DNA from: an uncultured Clostridia bacterium
GTDB taxonomy: Bacteria > Bacillota > Clostridia > Christensenellales > UBA1242
Assembly: GCA_934747765.1 (NCBI GenBank)
Contig: CAKVGZ010000003.1
Location: 62,001 to 126,000, forward strand
Reading direction: 5' to 3'
Length of the DNA stretch: 64,000 nucleotides
A program made the position numbers and the translations under genes. Shown piece after piece: positions 17,218-26,007 of this stretch; the first letter of the stretch is position 1; each line of letters begins with the position of its first letter. The notes beneath the pieces were generated by a model that was not told the DNA's origin, did not search any database, and saw nothing but the letters and a program-made list of their open reading frames with translations.

Positions 17218-19283
17218 ATATTAGAAAGATTGAACCATTCAAAATTTTTAAGTCTAATTCAAAAAGGGTGAAATCTCTTGATGCAAAGACCAAATTTTTG
17301 CTTGTTGGCAATCCAAACACAGGCAAGACAACACTTTTCAATTCTTTAACAAAATCCAACGAACATGTTGGAAATTGGCATGGAGTTACTGTTAGCGAAA
17401 AAGAAAAAGTTTTTGATATTGAAGGCAAGGAATGTGTGCTTGTTGACTTGCCTGGGTTGTATTCCTTAACTCCGCTTAGTTTTGAAGAAGAAGTTGCAAG
17501 TGAATATATTTTTGGCAATCCGTCTTGCCCGGTGATAAACATTTGTGATATAAACAATTTAAGACGAAATTTGTTTTTGACATTGCAACTTAAAAAAATT
17601 GCTAACGATTTTTTGCTTTTTGTTAACACTTTCAAAAGTTCAAAAAAAGATAAAGTTTTGAAAGAAAAAATTGATGAAGCGGAAAAAGTGCTTAAAAAAC
17701 TTGGAGTCAAGTTTTTTATTGGTGATGCATCAAACAAAAAGGATATCAAAAAATTTAAAATCCAACTTTCAAAAACTGCTTTTGAAGAAAAATCTGTTGG
17801 GTCTGTTAAAAACGAGTTTTCTAAAAATCGTGAAGATTTTTTGGAAGTTAATGGAAAAGCATTCAAAGAAATTTCGAAATTATTTGAAGATAAAATTGAA
17901 ACAAAAAAAGTTTATGGAACTTCAAAACTAGACAAAATTTTATTGAACAAGTATCTTGCGCTTCCGGTGTTTTTTTGCATACTTTTTTTGATTTTTTATT
18001 TGACCTTTTTCTCGCTTGGAGCATGTCTTTCAAACCTGATGAGGGAACTTATTCAGGATGTGATTGGAAGCAAAATTGTTGGACTTGTTAAAGGTGCAAC
18101 AAACGTTGCGTGGGTGATTGACCTTGTTGAAACTGGAATTATTGGCGGAGTGGGGAGTGTGCTTGCTTTTCTTCCGCAAGTTATTTTGTTGTTTTTCTTT
18201 TTGTCACTTATTGAAGACAGTGGATATTTGGCACGAGTTGCTTTCTTGTTCGAAGACATTTTTTCCAAAGTTGGATTGAGCGGGAAAAGTGTTTACACTC
18301 TTTTGATGGGTTTTGGTTGTTCAACAACTGCTGCATTAACTGCGCGAAACATGGAAGACAAAAATGCAAAAATAAAAACAGCACTTTTAACACCCTATAT
18401 GAGTTGCTCGGCAAAACTGCCAATATATGCCGTGATTGGAGGAGCATTTTTTGGCGCAAGCAACATCTTCATAATTTTTGGACTGTATATGCTTGGAGTT
18501 TTGGTGGCTGTTCTTCTCAGCAGTGTGCTTGAACAAAAAGTTTTGAAAAGCAAATCGCAATCTTTTATCCTTGAATTTCCCGCCTACAGAATTCCTTCTA
18601 TGAAACGTGTCTTTAACATTCTTTGGGAAAACGTTAAATTGTTTTTGATTAGAATTGGAACAATCATTTTTGCACTTAACATTGTTGTGTGGGTTTTGCA
18701 AAGTTTTTCTTTCACATTCAAGTTTGTTCAGACAGATGGTGGAACAAGCATGCTTGCATCAATTGGGTCTTTTCTTGCACCTGTTTTTGTGCCACTTGGA
18801 TTTGGAAATTGGGGAGCAGTTTCGGCACTTGTTGCTGGGCTTGTTGCAAAAGAAGTTATTGTCAGTTCAATTGCCATGTTCAATGGGGTTAACGTGTCGG
18901 GCGACAGTTTGAAATCTCAAACTATGCGGTCCATTCTCGACCCACTTGCAGTTGTTTCGTTCACTCCTGCAAGCGCTTTATCTTTCATGATTTTCTGTCT
19001 TCTCTATTCGCCATGTTTAGCAACAATTTCGGTCTTTAAAAAAGAAATTGGAACTAGATGGACGGTCATTTCAATTGTGGTACAACTTATGATTGCATAT
19101 CTAATTTCGTTTTTTGTGTTCAATTTGTACAAACTTATCGAACTGATTGGCGTGGGAAATGGAATTGCGGTTTTGATTGCAATTGTTGCAATTTCAATTT
19201 CAGTGATTGCACTTATTGGGAGATTAAAAAAGAAAAGAAAATGCAATGGATGTTGTGGAAATTGCGAAAAATGCCAAAAATAA
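17214..19283 (+). CDS. feoB: Ferrous iron transporter FeoB
   Basis: A 689-residue GTPase-permease. The G domain begins after a ~25-residue extension: G1 GNPNTGKTT (32-40), G2 region HGVTVSEKE, G3 DLPG (78-81). The usual G4 NxxD is here N138-T-F-K, lacking the guanine-contacting Asp. The membrane part has the Fe-transport signatures (GFGCSTTAALTARNMED, SCSAKLPIYA, GLVAKEVIVSS). The C-terminus is a Cys cluster (CNGCCGNCEKC), common in Firmicutes FeoB, which substitutes for FeoC. GAGGGA precedes the ATG. It imports Fe(II) under anaerobic conditions. Confidence 0.95.
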   Translation: MNIRKIEPFKIFKSNSKRVKSLDAKTKFLLVGNPNTGKTTLFNSLTKSNEHVGNWHGVTVSEKEKVFDIEGKECVLVDLPGLYSLTPLSFEEEVASEYIFGNPSCPVINICDINNLRRNLFLTLQLKKIANDFLLFVNTFKSSKKDKVLKEKIDEAEKVLKKLGVKFFIGDASNKKDIKKFKIQLSKTAFEEKSVGSVKNEFSKNREDFLEVNGKAFKEISKLFEDKIETKKVYGTSKLDKILLNKYLALPVFFCILFLIFYLTFFSLGACLSNLMRELIQDVIGSKIVGLVKGATNVAWVIDLVETGIIGGVGSVLAFLPQVILLFFFLSLIEDSGYLARVAFLFEDIFSKVGLSGKSVYTLLMGFGCSTTAALTARNMEDKNAKIKTALLTPYMSCSAKLPIYAVIGGAFFGASNIFIIFGLYMLGVLVAVLLSSVLEQKVLKSKSQSFILEFPAYRIPSMKRVFNILWENVKLFLIRIGTIIFALNIVVWVLQSFSFTFKFVQTDGGTSMLASIGSFLAPVFVPLGFGNWGAVSALVAGLVAKEVIVSSIAMFNGVNVSGDSLKSQTMRSILDPLAVVSFTPASALSFMIFCLLYSPCLATISVFKKEIGTRWTVISIVVQLMIAYLISFFVFNLYKLIELIGVGNGIAVLIAIVAISISVIALIGRLKKKRKCNGCCGNCEKCQK

Positions 19284-19359
19284 ACACTTTTTGTTTCGTT
19301 AATTAATTGTTTTATGATATAAATTACTTAATTAGAAATAATAACATAGGAGAAAACTT

Positions 19360-20658
19360 ATGTCGATTTTTAAGAATAGCAAATTTTTGTGCATTGTTTT
19401 GTTTGTTGTTCCAATTTTTGTTCTTGCCCTTGCAATCGGATTAACAGTTGGGCTGGGGAATGCAAACAAAAAAACAATTAGTTTTGAAACAAGTGAAAAT
19501 GGGGGAATTTATATTGTTGGAAACGTGGCAACGAAAAATTCTGACGGAACTTATTCGATAAAGAAATATTCAGATTTTGAGATTGTTGTGGTGCCAAAAA
19601 ACGGTTACAAAATTTCCAAAATTTTTGTTAATGAAAAGGAAATTGAAGTTTCAACTGCCGATGGTGACAGGCAATATGTTCAAATCGACCGTCTTTCAGA
19701 CGACCTGAAAGTGAGTGCGCAATATGAACTTAGGTCTTATGAAATTTCGACTTCTGCTGGAGAAAATGGAACAATAACAGAAACATTCCACGCCAAGTTT
19801 GGCGAAACAAAAACTGTTTTGGTAACCCCAAATTCAAATTACAAAATTTCAAAGATAACAGTTGATGGGCAAGACGTTGAGGTGACGGCAGGTGACGGCG
19901 AAAGTCAAATTGTTACGTTAGAAAATATTTCAAGCAAACATAACATTTCTGCTTCGTTTAGTCCAATTGAATTTGAAATTGCAAATAATGTGATAAATCC
20001 AGAAGGTGGGGTTGTTGATGTCCAAACAAAAAGTGCGTTTGGCGAACAAGTTTTGGTGATAGTTTCAAAGAATGCTGGCTATAACATCAAATCAGTTGTT
20101 GTTAAAGCAAATGGCATAACAGTTCCTGTTTCATCGCAAACAGAACTCTCGGGAATTTACGTTTTCACAATGCCAGCGGGAAATGTTGTGGTTGAAGTTG
20201 AATTTGAAAAAATCCAATATTCAATTCAAAAAGAAACAGAAGAATCAACATATTCTGTTTCAAAAACAACAGGTGTTGTTGGAGAAGAGATAACAATAAC
20301 AACAAGTCCTCAAGAGGGTTACATGGTTGACCAAATTGTGGTTAAAAGTGGAGAATTGGCAATTGTTGTTGCCGAAGGCAAGTTCATTATGCCAGCGGGA
20401 AATGTGACCGTTAAGGTGACCTTTAAAAAGATAGATTATTCAATTTCTAAAGTTGAAGCGGAAAACGGAACATTCAGCGTTCCAACAACTGCTCAAATAA
20501 ACGATGTTGTTGAAATCATCATTAACCCAAGTGCAGGATTTGTTCTTGGAACAATTTCTGTTAAAAAGGGCGACGAAACAATTGCTGTTTCTGCGGAGAA
20601 CAAGTTTATTATGCCGGCAGGAGATGTTCAAGTCACAGTCACATTTGTTGCTGAATAG
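19360..20658 (+). CDS. Cell-surface protein with tandem InlB-B/Flg_new-type repeats
   Basis: A 432-residue protein with an N-terminal transmembrane/signal helix (residues 9-31) and about five repeats of ~75-80 residues. Each has a GYKISKI.V or GYxxxxIxVK core and ends in NVxVxVxF (for example FIMPAGNVTVKVTF, FIMPAGDVQVTVTF). This is the divergent InlB B-repeat/bacterial repeat style seen in secreted adhesins. No LPXTG motif or catalytic domain is present, so it is probably held by its N-terminal helix. TAGGAG lies before the ATG, and an extended -10 (TGATATAAA) is at 19315-19323. Confidence 0.8.
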   Translation: MSIFKNSKFLCIVLFVVPIFVLALAIGLTVGLGNANKKTISFETSENGGIYIVGNVATKNSDGTYSIKKYSDFEIVVVPKNGYKISKIFVNEKEIEVSTADGDRQYVQIDRLSDDLKVSAQYELRSYEISTSAGENGTITETFHAKFGETKTVLVTPNSNYKISKITVDGQDVEVTAGDGESQIVTLENISSKHNISASFSPIEFEIANNVINPEGGVVDVQTKSAFGEQVLVIVSKNAGYNIKSVVVKANGITVPVSSQTELSGIYVFTMPAGNVVVEVEFEKIQYSIQKETEESTYSVSKTTGVVGEEITITTSPQEGYMVDQIVVKSGELAIVVAEGKFIMPAGNVTVKVTFKKIDYSISKVEAENGTFSVPTTAQINDVVEIIINPSAGFVLGTISVKKGDETIAVSAENKFIMPAGDVQVTVTFVAE

Positions 20659-20661
20659 ATA

Positions 20662-20690
20662 TTGACAAATAGTTATTTTTTGTTTATAAT
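20662..20690 (+). promoter_or_regulatory. Consensus sigma-A promoter for the small-ORF pair
   Basis: Exact TTGACA, 17-nt spacer, exact TATAAT; 21 nt follow to the 53-codon ORF, with a GGAG site in between. This is among the strongest promoters in the window. Confidence 0.9.
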
Positions 20691-20711
20691 AATGAAAAAA
20701 GGAGATATGTT

Positions 20712-20873
20712 ATGTACAAAAACGGAAAACCAGTTGAAAATAAAAAAAGCAAAATTGACCCAAACACTTTTTTGCCAATTGAAGAAAAGAAAGAAGTTGG
20801 TGTTAAATCGGACAGAAGAAAAATTGGAAAAGAAAAATTGACAAAACAAGAACAAAGAGAATTAGATTTTTAA
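20712..20873 (+). CDS. Small basic protein, 53 residues
   Basis: A 53-codon frame from ATG 20712 to TAA 20871-20873, preceded by AAAGGAG and the consensus promoter at 20662. The product is highly charged (starts MYKNGKPVEN, ends KQEQRELDF), rich in Lys, with no hydrophobic segment or Cys. I recognise no family. The promoter, ribosome site and clean spacing to the next gene (13 nt) argue that it is real and abundantly expressed. Confidence 0.7.
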   Translation: MYKNGKPVENKKSKIDPNTFLPIEEKKEVGVKSDRRKIGKEKLTKQEQRELDF

Positions 20874-20886
20874 TGTTGGGTGAAAA

Positions 20887-21159
20887 ATGAAAAACGAAAA
20901 CAAAATAACAGAACAAAAAATGAGGAACAACGATTTGATTCTCAAAGGACCTTGGAGAGTGTGTCCAGATTGCGGAAAGGCGCTTTTCCCAACTGCTGGA
21001 GATAAGGGCAAAGTTTATAAACATGTTTTTGACCCAATTGGAACAACAAAAGATGGAACAGAAGTTTATAAATACAACTGTTTTTACAAAGAAGACGAAA
21101 ACGAAAATGTCTTGGACAGCAATGAATTAAGACGCAAAAATGCTGAAATAAGCATGTAA
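20887..21159 (+). CDS. Small CxxC protein
   Basis: A 90-residue protein with a central CPDCGKALFP motif (Cys27 and Cys30), which looks like half of a zinc ribbon, and a third Cys about 40 residues later (NCFY). The rest is hydrophilic with Tyr/Lys-rich strands. It could bind a metal, but a full four-Cys site is not present in one chain. GGGTGA precedes the ATG. It is the second gene after the consensus promoter at 20662. Confidence 0.65.
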   Translation: MKNENKITEQKMRNNDLILKGPWRVCPDCGKALFPTAGDKGKVYKHVFDPIGTTKDGTEVYKYNCFYKEDENENVLDSNELRRKNAEISM

Positions 21160-21200
21160 CAAAAAAATAAAAAAATTTTTAAAAACTTGGCACAATTTAG

Positions 21201-21228
21201 TTGACAAGTTTTTTTTTAGTGTTATAAT
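21201..21228 (+). promoter_or_regulatory. Sigma-A promoter of the hrcA heat-shock operon
   Basis: TTGACA, 16-nt spacer, TATAAT, directly upstream of the CIRCE operator. Confidence 0.9.
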
Positions 21229-21232
21229 GGTG

Positions 21233-21259
21233 CTAGCAGTCTAGGAAATGGAGTGCTAG
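21233..21259 (+). promoter_or_regulatory. CIRCE operator (HrcA binding site)
   Basis: Half-sites CTAGCAGTC and GAGTGCTAG separated by 9 nt. The CIRCE consensus is TTAGCACTC-N9-GAGTGCTAA; the left arm has a C-to-G change that weakens symmetry. It starts 4 nt after the -10, the usual place for HrcA repression of the dnaK operon. Confidence 0.92.
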
Positions 21260-21311
21260 CAATATTTTAAGTTTAATTGCATATTATATTTTTGTTAAAA
21301 GGAGATGACGG

Positions 21312-22322
21312 TTGAAACTCAGTGAGCGAAAACATGAAATTCTGATTGCAACGGTTGAAGACTACATCAAACAAGCAAGCCCAATAACAAGCAGCAGTGT
21401 CAAAGAAAGACATCTGAAAAATTTGTCGAGTGCAACTTTGAGAGTTGAACTTAATGCCTTGGAAGCGATGGGTTTTTTGAAACAACTTCACACTTCAAGT
21501 GGACGCATTCCAACAAGCGAAGGGTACAGATATTATGTTGAATGGCTTTTGAAAGATTTCAAACTTGAACCTGCAAAAATTGAGCGAGTTGGAGAAATTT
21601 TGAGTGAAAGAACAAAATCCGTTTCTGAACTTGTTTCTGAACTTGCAAAAGTTATCAGCGAAACAACAAATTGTCCAACAGTGGTCATGATGAACAGTTT
21701 TAACAATTTGGTTATTGAAGAAATAAAAATTGTTCCTCTTGTTGGCGAAAGTGCGTTGCTTTTGATAAAAACTCCAAGCGGGTTTGTGAACAGCACAATC
21801 AAAACAGTGGCGAATGTGAAATCGTGCGACGACGCAGGTCGATTGCTTTCCAAAAAATTTTATGGACAAACAATTGGGTATCTGGCAGAAAACATTTCAC
21901 AGGTTGAAAAAGAAATCAACAAAGAAGTTGCCGATTACAAGCTTTTGGTTGGAAGTTTGCTTGACGGCTTGAAACAACTTTCAGAGAAACGAACTGTTGG
22001 AGTTAAGGGCAGTGTTAAACTTCTTGAGAGCAAAGAAGAAATTAATGTGGCAAAGAAAACTTATGAAATTCTTGAGGATGAAGAAAAATTGGAAACAATT
22101 TTGGAAACCAATGACGACGAACTTTCGTTTGGGTTCTCCGATGAAAATGACGAACTTGGAGGAGTTGCGGTTGTTAAAGCACCGCTTGTCATTTCCGGGA
22201 AACAAGTTGGCTCGATAGGCGTTCTTGGACCTGAAAGAATGGATTATATGCTGATTGCATCGGCAATTAAATTTTTGACAAATGAGCTTGAAAACATAGA
22301 TATGTTGGAGGATAAGAAATGA
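21312..22322 (+). CDS. hrcA: Heat-inducible transcription repressor HrcA
   Basis: A 336-residue HrcA: an N-terminal winged helix (MKLSERKHEILIATVEDYI, then SSATLRVELNALEAMGFL and HTSSGRIPTSEGYRYYV) and a C-terminal GAF-like domain ending with GVLGPERMDYMLIASAIKFL. The start is a TTG at 21312 with AAGGAG at a correct distance. It represses its own operon through the CIRCE element just upstream. Its stop overlaps the grpE ATG. Confidence 0.97.
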   Translation: MKLSERKHEILIATVEDYIKQASPITSSSVKERHLKNLSSATLRVELNALEAMGFLKQLHTSSGRIPTSEGYRYYVEWLLKDFKLEPAKIERVGEILSERTKSVSELVSELAKVISETTNCPTVVMMNSFNNLVIEEIKIVPLVGESALLLIKTPSGFVNSTIKTVANVKSCDDAGRLLSKKFYGQTIGYLAENISQVEKEINKEVADYKLLVGSLLDGLKQLSEKRTVGVKGSVKLLESKEEINVAKKTYEILEDEEKLETILETNDDELSFGFSDENDELGGVAVVKAPLVISGKQVGSIGVLGPERMDYMLIASAIKFLTNELENIDMLEDKK

Positions 22323-22834
22323 GCAAAAGCAACTGCGAAAAAAAATTGGAAAAAGAAAATGTTTGCACTTGTGAAGATTGTGCTTGCGAATGCCAAAAAG
22401 AAGACAAAAATGAATATTTAGAGATGGCGCAACGAATCCAAGCAGAATTTGACAACTATCGCAAACGCTCATCCGACATCGTTCGAACTGCAAGAAACGA
22501 TGGGATTATCGATGCAGTGACAAGATTTCTGCCGTCACTGGACGCGATCAAAAAAGCAAAACAAATGATAACAGATGAAAAAACGCTTGAAGGAATTAAA
22601 CTTATCGACAAAGAGTTCACAAATTCTCTAAAAGCGCTTGGAATTGAAGAAATTGAGGCACTTGGCCAACATTTCAATCCATCTTTTCACAATGTTATTG
22701 CAGTGAAAACAGATAATTCGCTTGAAGATGGAACAATAACTGACGTCTTTCAAGCTGGTTATAAAATTGGGGAGAGAGTGATTCGCTATTCCCAAGTAAT
22801 CATAAACAAAATTGAAAATAAAAAGGAGATATAA
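22319..22834 (+). CDS. grpE: Nucleotide exchange factor GrpE with N-terminal Cys cluster
   Basis: A 171-residue GrpE. The long helix carries RIQAEFDNYRKRSSDI and the beta domain has ALGIEEIEALGQHFNPSFHNVI and VFQAGYKIGERVIRYSQV, all typical. GrpE drives ADP release from DnaK. Unusually, the first 25 residues hold six cysteines (6, 16, 18, 21, 23, 25), with a CTCEDCACEC core that could bind a metal. Coupled to hrcA through an ATGA overlap. Confidence 0.96.
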   Translation: MSKSNCEKKLEKENVCTCEDCACECQKEDKNEYLEMAQRIQAEFDNYRKRSSDIVRTARNDGIIDAVTRFLPSLDAIKKAKQMITDEKTLEGIKLIDKEFTNSLKALGIEEIEALGQHFNPSFHNVIAVKTDNSLEDGTITDVFQAGYKIGERVIRYSQVIINKIENKKEI

Positions 22835-22838
22835 TATT

Positions 22839-24662
22839 ATGAGTAAAATTATAGGAATTGATTTAGGAACAACAAATTCATGTGTCGCTGTTATGGAAGG
22901 TGGGCAACCAACTGTCATTCCAAACGCTGAAGGCGACAGAACAACCCCTTCGGTTGTTGCCATCAACAAAGATGGTGAAAGACTTGTTGGACAAGTTGCA
23001 AAACGTCAAGCCGTTGCAAATCACGAAAACACAATTTCATCAATTAAAAGAGAAATGGGAACGGACCACAAAGTCACACTTGGTGGAAAATCTTACACTG
23101 CACCAGAAATTTCTGCAATGATTCTTTCAAAACTTAAAGCAGACGCTGAAAGCTATCTTGGCGAAAAAGTCACTCAAGCAGTTATCACTGTCCCAGCTTA
23201 CTTTAACGACAGCCAACGTCAAGCAACAAAAGATGCAGGAAAAATTGCTGGTCTTGAAGTTTTGAGAATCATCAACGAACCAACAGCTGCCTCTCTTGCT
23301 TATGGCCTTGATAAAGGTGAAAACAAAAACCAAAAAATCTTGGTTTACGATTTGGGTGGAGGAACATTCGATGTTTCCATTCTAGAAATTGGAGATGGAG
23401 TTTTTGAAGTTCTTTCAACAAATGGTGACACACATCTTGGAGGCGATGATTTTGATAACAAAATTATCAACCTTCTTGTTGAAGAATTTAAAGCAAAAGA
23501 AGGAATTGACCTTTCAAAAGACAAACTTGCAATGCAAAGACTTAAAGAAGCGGCTGAAAAAGCAAAAATTGAACTTTCTGCTTCAACAAAAACAACAATC
23601 AGTCTTCCTTTCATAACAGCCGATGCAACAGGTCCAAAACATCTTGAATTTGACCTTTCACGTGCAAAATTTGACAGCATGACAAGTGATTTGATTGAAA
23701 GAACAATTGCATGCACAAAGAAAGCTATGCAAGATGCAAAAGTTTCTTATTCCGACATCAATAAAGTTATCTTAGTTGGTGGCTCAACAAGAATTCCTGC
23801 AGTTTTCGAAGCTGTTAAAAATCAAACTGGAAAAGAACCTTACAAGGGAATTAACCCTGATGAATGCGTTGCTGTTGGTGCTGCAATTCAAGCTGGTGTT
23901 CTTGGCGGGGATGTTAAAGATGTTCTTCTTCTTGATGTCACACCACTTTCACTTGGAATTGAAACTCTTGGCGGTGTTTTCACAAAATTGATTGATAGAA
24001 ACACAACCATTCCAACAAAAAAATCTCAAATTTTCTCAACTGCAACAGACAATCAACCTGGGGTAGACATTCACGTTCTTCAAGGGGAAAGAGAATTTGC
24101 TGCTCAAAACAAATCTCTTGGTCGTTTCCAATTGACAGACATTCCACCTGCACCTCGTGGTGTTCCACAAATTGAAGTTACGTTCGATATTGACGCAAAC
24201 GGAATTGTTAATGTTTCGGCAAAAGATTTGGGAACAAACAAAGAACAAAAAATCACTATCACAGCTTCATCAAATCTTTCAGAAGAAGAAATCAACAAAG
24301 CCATCAAAGAAGCTGAAGCACATGCTGAAGAAGATAAAAAACGTAAAGAATTTATCGACACAAAAAATCAAGCCGACCAAATGGTTTATCAACTTGAAAA
24401 AATGTTGAAAGACAATGGTGACAAACTTTCTGAAGAAGACAAAAAATCTTTGGAAAGCGCAATTGAAAAAGCAAAGAAAGATTTTGAAAGTGAAGACCTT
24501 GACACAATTAAAAAAGGTTTGGAAGATTTGACAAAAGTTTCAAATGACGTTTTCACAAAAATGTATCAAAATGCAAGCGCATCAAATGCAAATGCAGGTG
24601 AAAATGCAAATGGTCAAAACAACAATAACAACGACAATCCAGACGAAGTTATTATTGACTAA
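22839..24662 (+). CDS. dnaK: Chaperone DnaK (Hsp70)
   Basis: A 607-residue Hsp70. The ATG at 22839 gives the canonical MSKIIGIDLGTTNSCVAV start and has AAGGAG upstream. The nucleotide-binding domain has DLGGGTFDVSIL and ILVGGSTRIPAV; the linker DVLLLDVTPLSLGIETLGG and the substrate domain follow. The C-terminus is Asn-rich and ends DEVIID, a variant of the EEVD-like tail. It is in the hrcA-grpE-dnaK-dnaJ operon. Confidence 0.98.
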   Translation: MSKIIGIDLGTTNSCVAVMEGGQPTVIPNAEGDRTTPSVVAINKDGERLVGQVAKRQAVANHENTISSIKREMGTDHKVTLGGKSYTAPEISAMILSKLKADAESYLGEKVTQAVITVPAYFNDSQRQATKDAGKIAGLEVLRIINEPTAASLAYGLDKGENKNQKILVYDLGGGTFDVSILEIGDGVFEVLSTNGDTHLGGDDFDNKIINLLVEEFKAKEGIDLSKDKLAMQRLKEAAEKAKIELSASTKTTISLPFITADATGPKHLEFDLSRAKFDSMTSDLIERTIACTKKAMQDAKVSYSDINKVILVGGSTRIPAVFEAVKNQTGKEPYKGINPDECVAVGAAIQAGVLGGDVKDVLLLDVTPLSLGIETLGGVFTKLIDRNTTIPTKKSQIFSTATDNQPGVDIHVLQGEREFAAQNKSLGRFQLTDIPPAPRGVPQIEVTFDIDANGIVNVSAKDLGTNKEQKITITASSNLSEEEINKAIKEAEAHAEEDKKRKEFIDTKNQADQMVYQLEKMLKDNGDKLSEEDKKSLESAIEKAKKDFESEDLDTIKKGLEDLTKVSNDVFTKMYQNASASNANAGENANGQNNNNNDNPDEVIID

Positions 24663-24682
24663 AAATTTTCTTAAGGTGACAA

Positions 24683-25813
24683 ATGGCAAACAAAAACTAT
24701 TATGAAACATTGGGAGTTGACAAAAACGCTAGCGCCGACGATATAAAGTCGGCGTATCGTCGTCTTGCAAAGAAATATCATCCTGATTTGAACAAAGACA
24801 ACAAAGAAGCCGCAGAAAAATTCAAAGAAATCAACGAAGCTTATGAAGTTTTGGGCGATGAGAAAAAACGTTCCAACTACGACCAATTTGGCTCGGCAGA
24901 AGGTCAGCCAAACTTTGGAGATTTCTTTGGTGGGAATGGCGGATTTTCGTCAGGTGGATTTTCTGAAGGATTTGGCGGATTTGGTGACCTCTTTGGCGAC
25001 CTTTTTGGAGCATTTGGCGGAAGAGGAAAAACCATTGAAAGAGGCGAAGATATTGAACTTCAAATGAACCTTTCGTTTGAAGAGGCAGTTTTTGGGGTTG
25101 AAAAAGATATCACAATTTCAAAAATTGAAAAATGTTTGACTTGCAAGGGAACAGGTGCAAAAAATGGAACTCAGTTCACAACTTGTTCAACTTGCCATGG
25201 AACGGGACGTGTTCGCTACACTCAACAAACACTTTTTGGAACAGCAATTCAAGATGGTCCTTGCAGAGCATGTAATGGAACAGGAAAAATTGTCAAAGAG
25301 AAATGTGATGAATGTGGTGGAAAGGGCTACAAGAAAGTTGTTAAAACAATCAAGATAAAAATCCCAGCCGGAATAAACGATGGGCAAACAATCACCATGC
25401 GTGGCGAAGGAAACGCACCTTTGAAAGAGGGTGTTTCGGGGGATTTAAGAATATATATCCGAGTTATGCCACACAAAGTTCTTGTGAGAAACGGCTTTGA
25501 CCTTAATCTTGAATTGTATGTTCCATACACTCTTGCGCTTCTTGGAGGGAAAGTTAAAATTCCAACATTAAATGGGGATTATAACCTTGAAATAAAACCT
25601 CTCACTCAAAGCGGAACAATCATGCGCCTCAAAGGAAAAGGTGTTAAGATTTTGAACAAAAGCTCCTATGGTGACCTTATTGTTACAGTTAAAATTGAAC
25701 TTCCAAAATCACTCGACAAAAAATCTTTGCAGTTGGTCCAAGAACTTGAAAAACTTGGAAGCGAAAAAACATATGCTAAATATAGCGCATATTTAGACAA
25801 AACAAAAAACTAG
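24683..25813 (+). CDS. dnaJ: Chaperone DnaJ (Hsp40)
   Basis: A 376-residue class I J-protein: J domain with the HPD tripeptide (YHPDLN), a Gly/Phe-rich segment (about 75-115) with FGGFGDLFGDLFGAFGG, four CxxCxGxG zinc repeats (CLTCKGTG, CSTCHGTG, CRACNGTG, CDECGGKG), then the substrate-binding C-terminal domains. It stimulates DnaK ATPase activity and delivers substrates. Last gene of the heat-shock operon; AAGGTGA lies before the ATG. Confidence 0.97.
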   Translation: MANKNYYETLGVDKNASADDIKSAYRRLAKKYHPDLNKDNKEAAEKFKEINEAYEVLGDEKKRSNYDQFGSAEGQPNFGDFFGGNGGFSSGGFSEGFGGFGDLFGDLFGAFGGRGKTIERGEDIELQMNLSFEEAVFGVEKDITISKIEKCLTCKGTGAKNGTQFTTCSTCHGTGRVRYTQQTLFGTAIQDGPCRACNGTGKIVKEKCDECGGKGYKKVVKTIKIKIPAGINDGQTITMRGEGNAPLKEGVSGDLRIYIRVMPHKVLVRNGFDLNLELYVPYTLALLGGKVKIPTLNGDYNLEIKPLTQSGTIMRLKGKGVKILNKSSYGDLIVTVKIELPKSLDKKSLQLVQELEKLGSEKTYAKYSAYLDKTKN

Positions 25814-25850
25814 GCAAGATATAACAATTTGATGCTAGCAAAATCAAGCC

Positions 25851-25887
25851 AAAAACACTTTATTTAGGTAAATAAAGTGTTTTTTTA
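25851..25887 (+). terminator. Terminator of the heat-shock operon
   Basis: Long inverted repeat AAAACACTTTATTT / AAATAAAGTGTTTT followed by T residues. Confidence 0.9.
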
Positions 25888-25934
25888 AATTGTTTCTTCT
25901 TTAATTATGTGCCTTTCCAAGGCATAAAAGTAGC

Positions 25935-25970
25935 ATAAAAAAGAGAACTAGATTTATTACTAATTCTCTT
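25935..25970 (-). terminator. Terminator for the minus-strand gene at 26008
   Basis: On the minus strand AAGAGAATTAG pairs imperfectly with CTAGTTCTCTT and is followed by TTTTTT. It faces the dnaJ terminator across the 194-nt intergenic region. Confidence 0.7.
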
Positions 25971-26007
25971 AATTATTGCACTAGCTATATGTTATTTCAA
26001 TGGGGGA

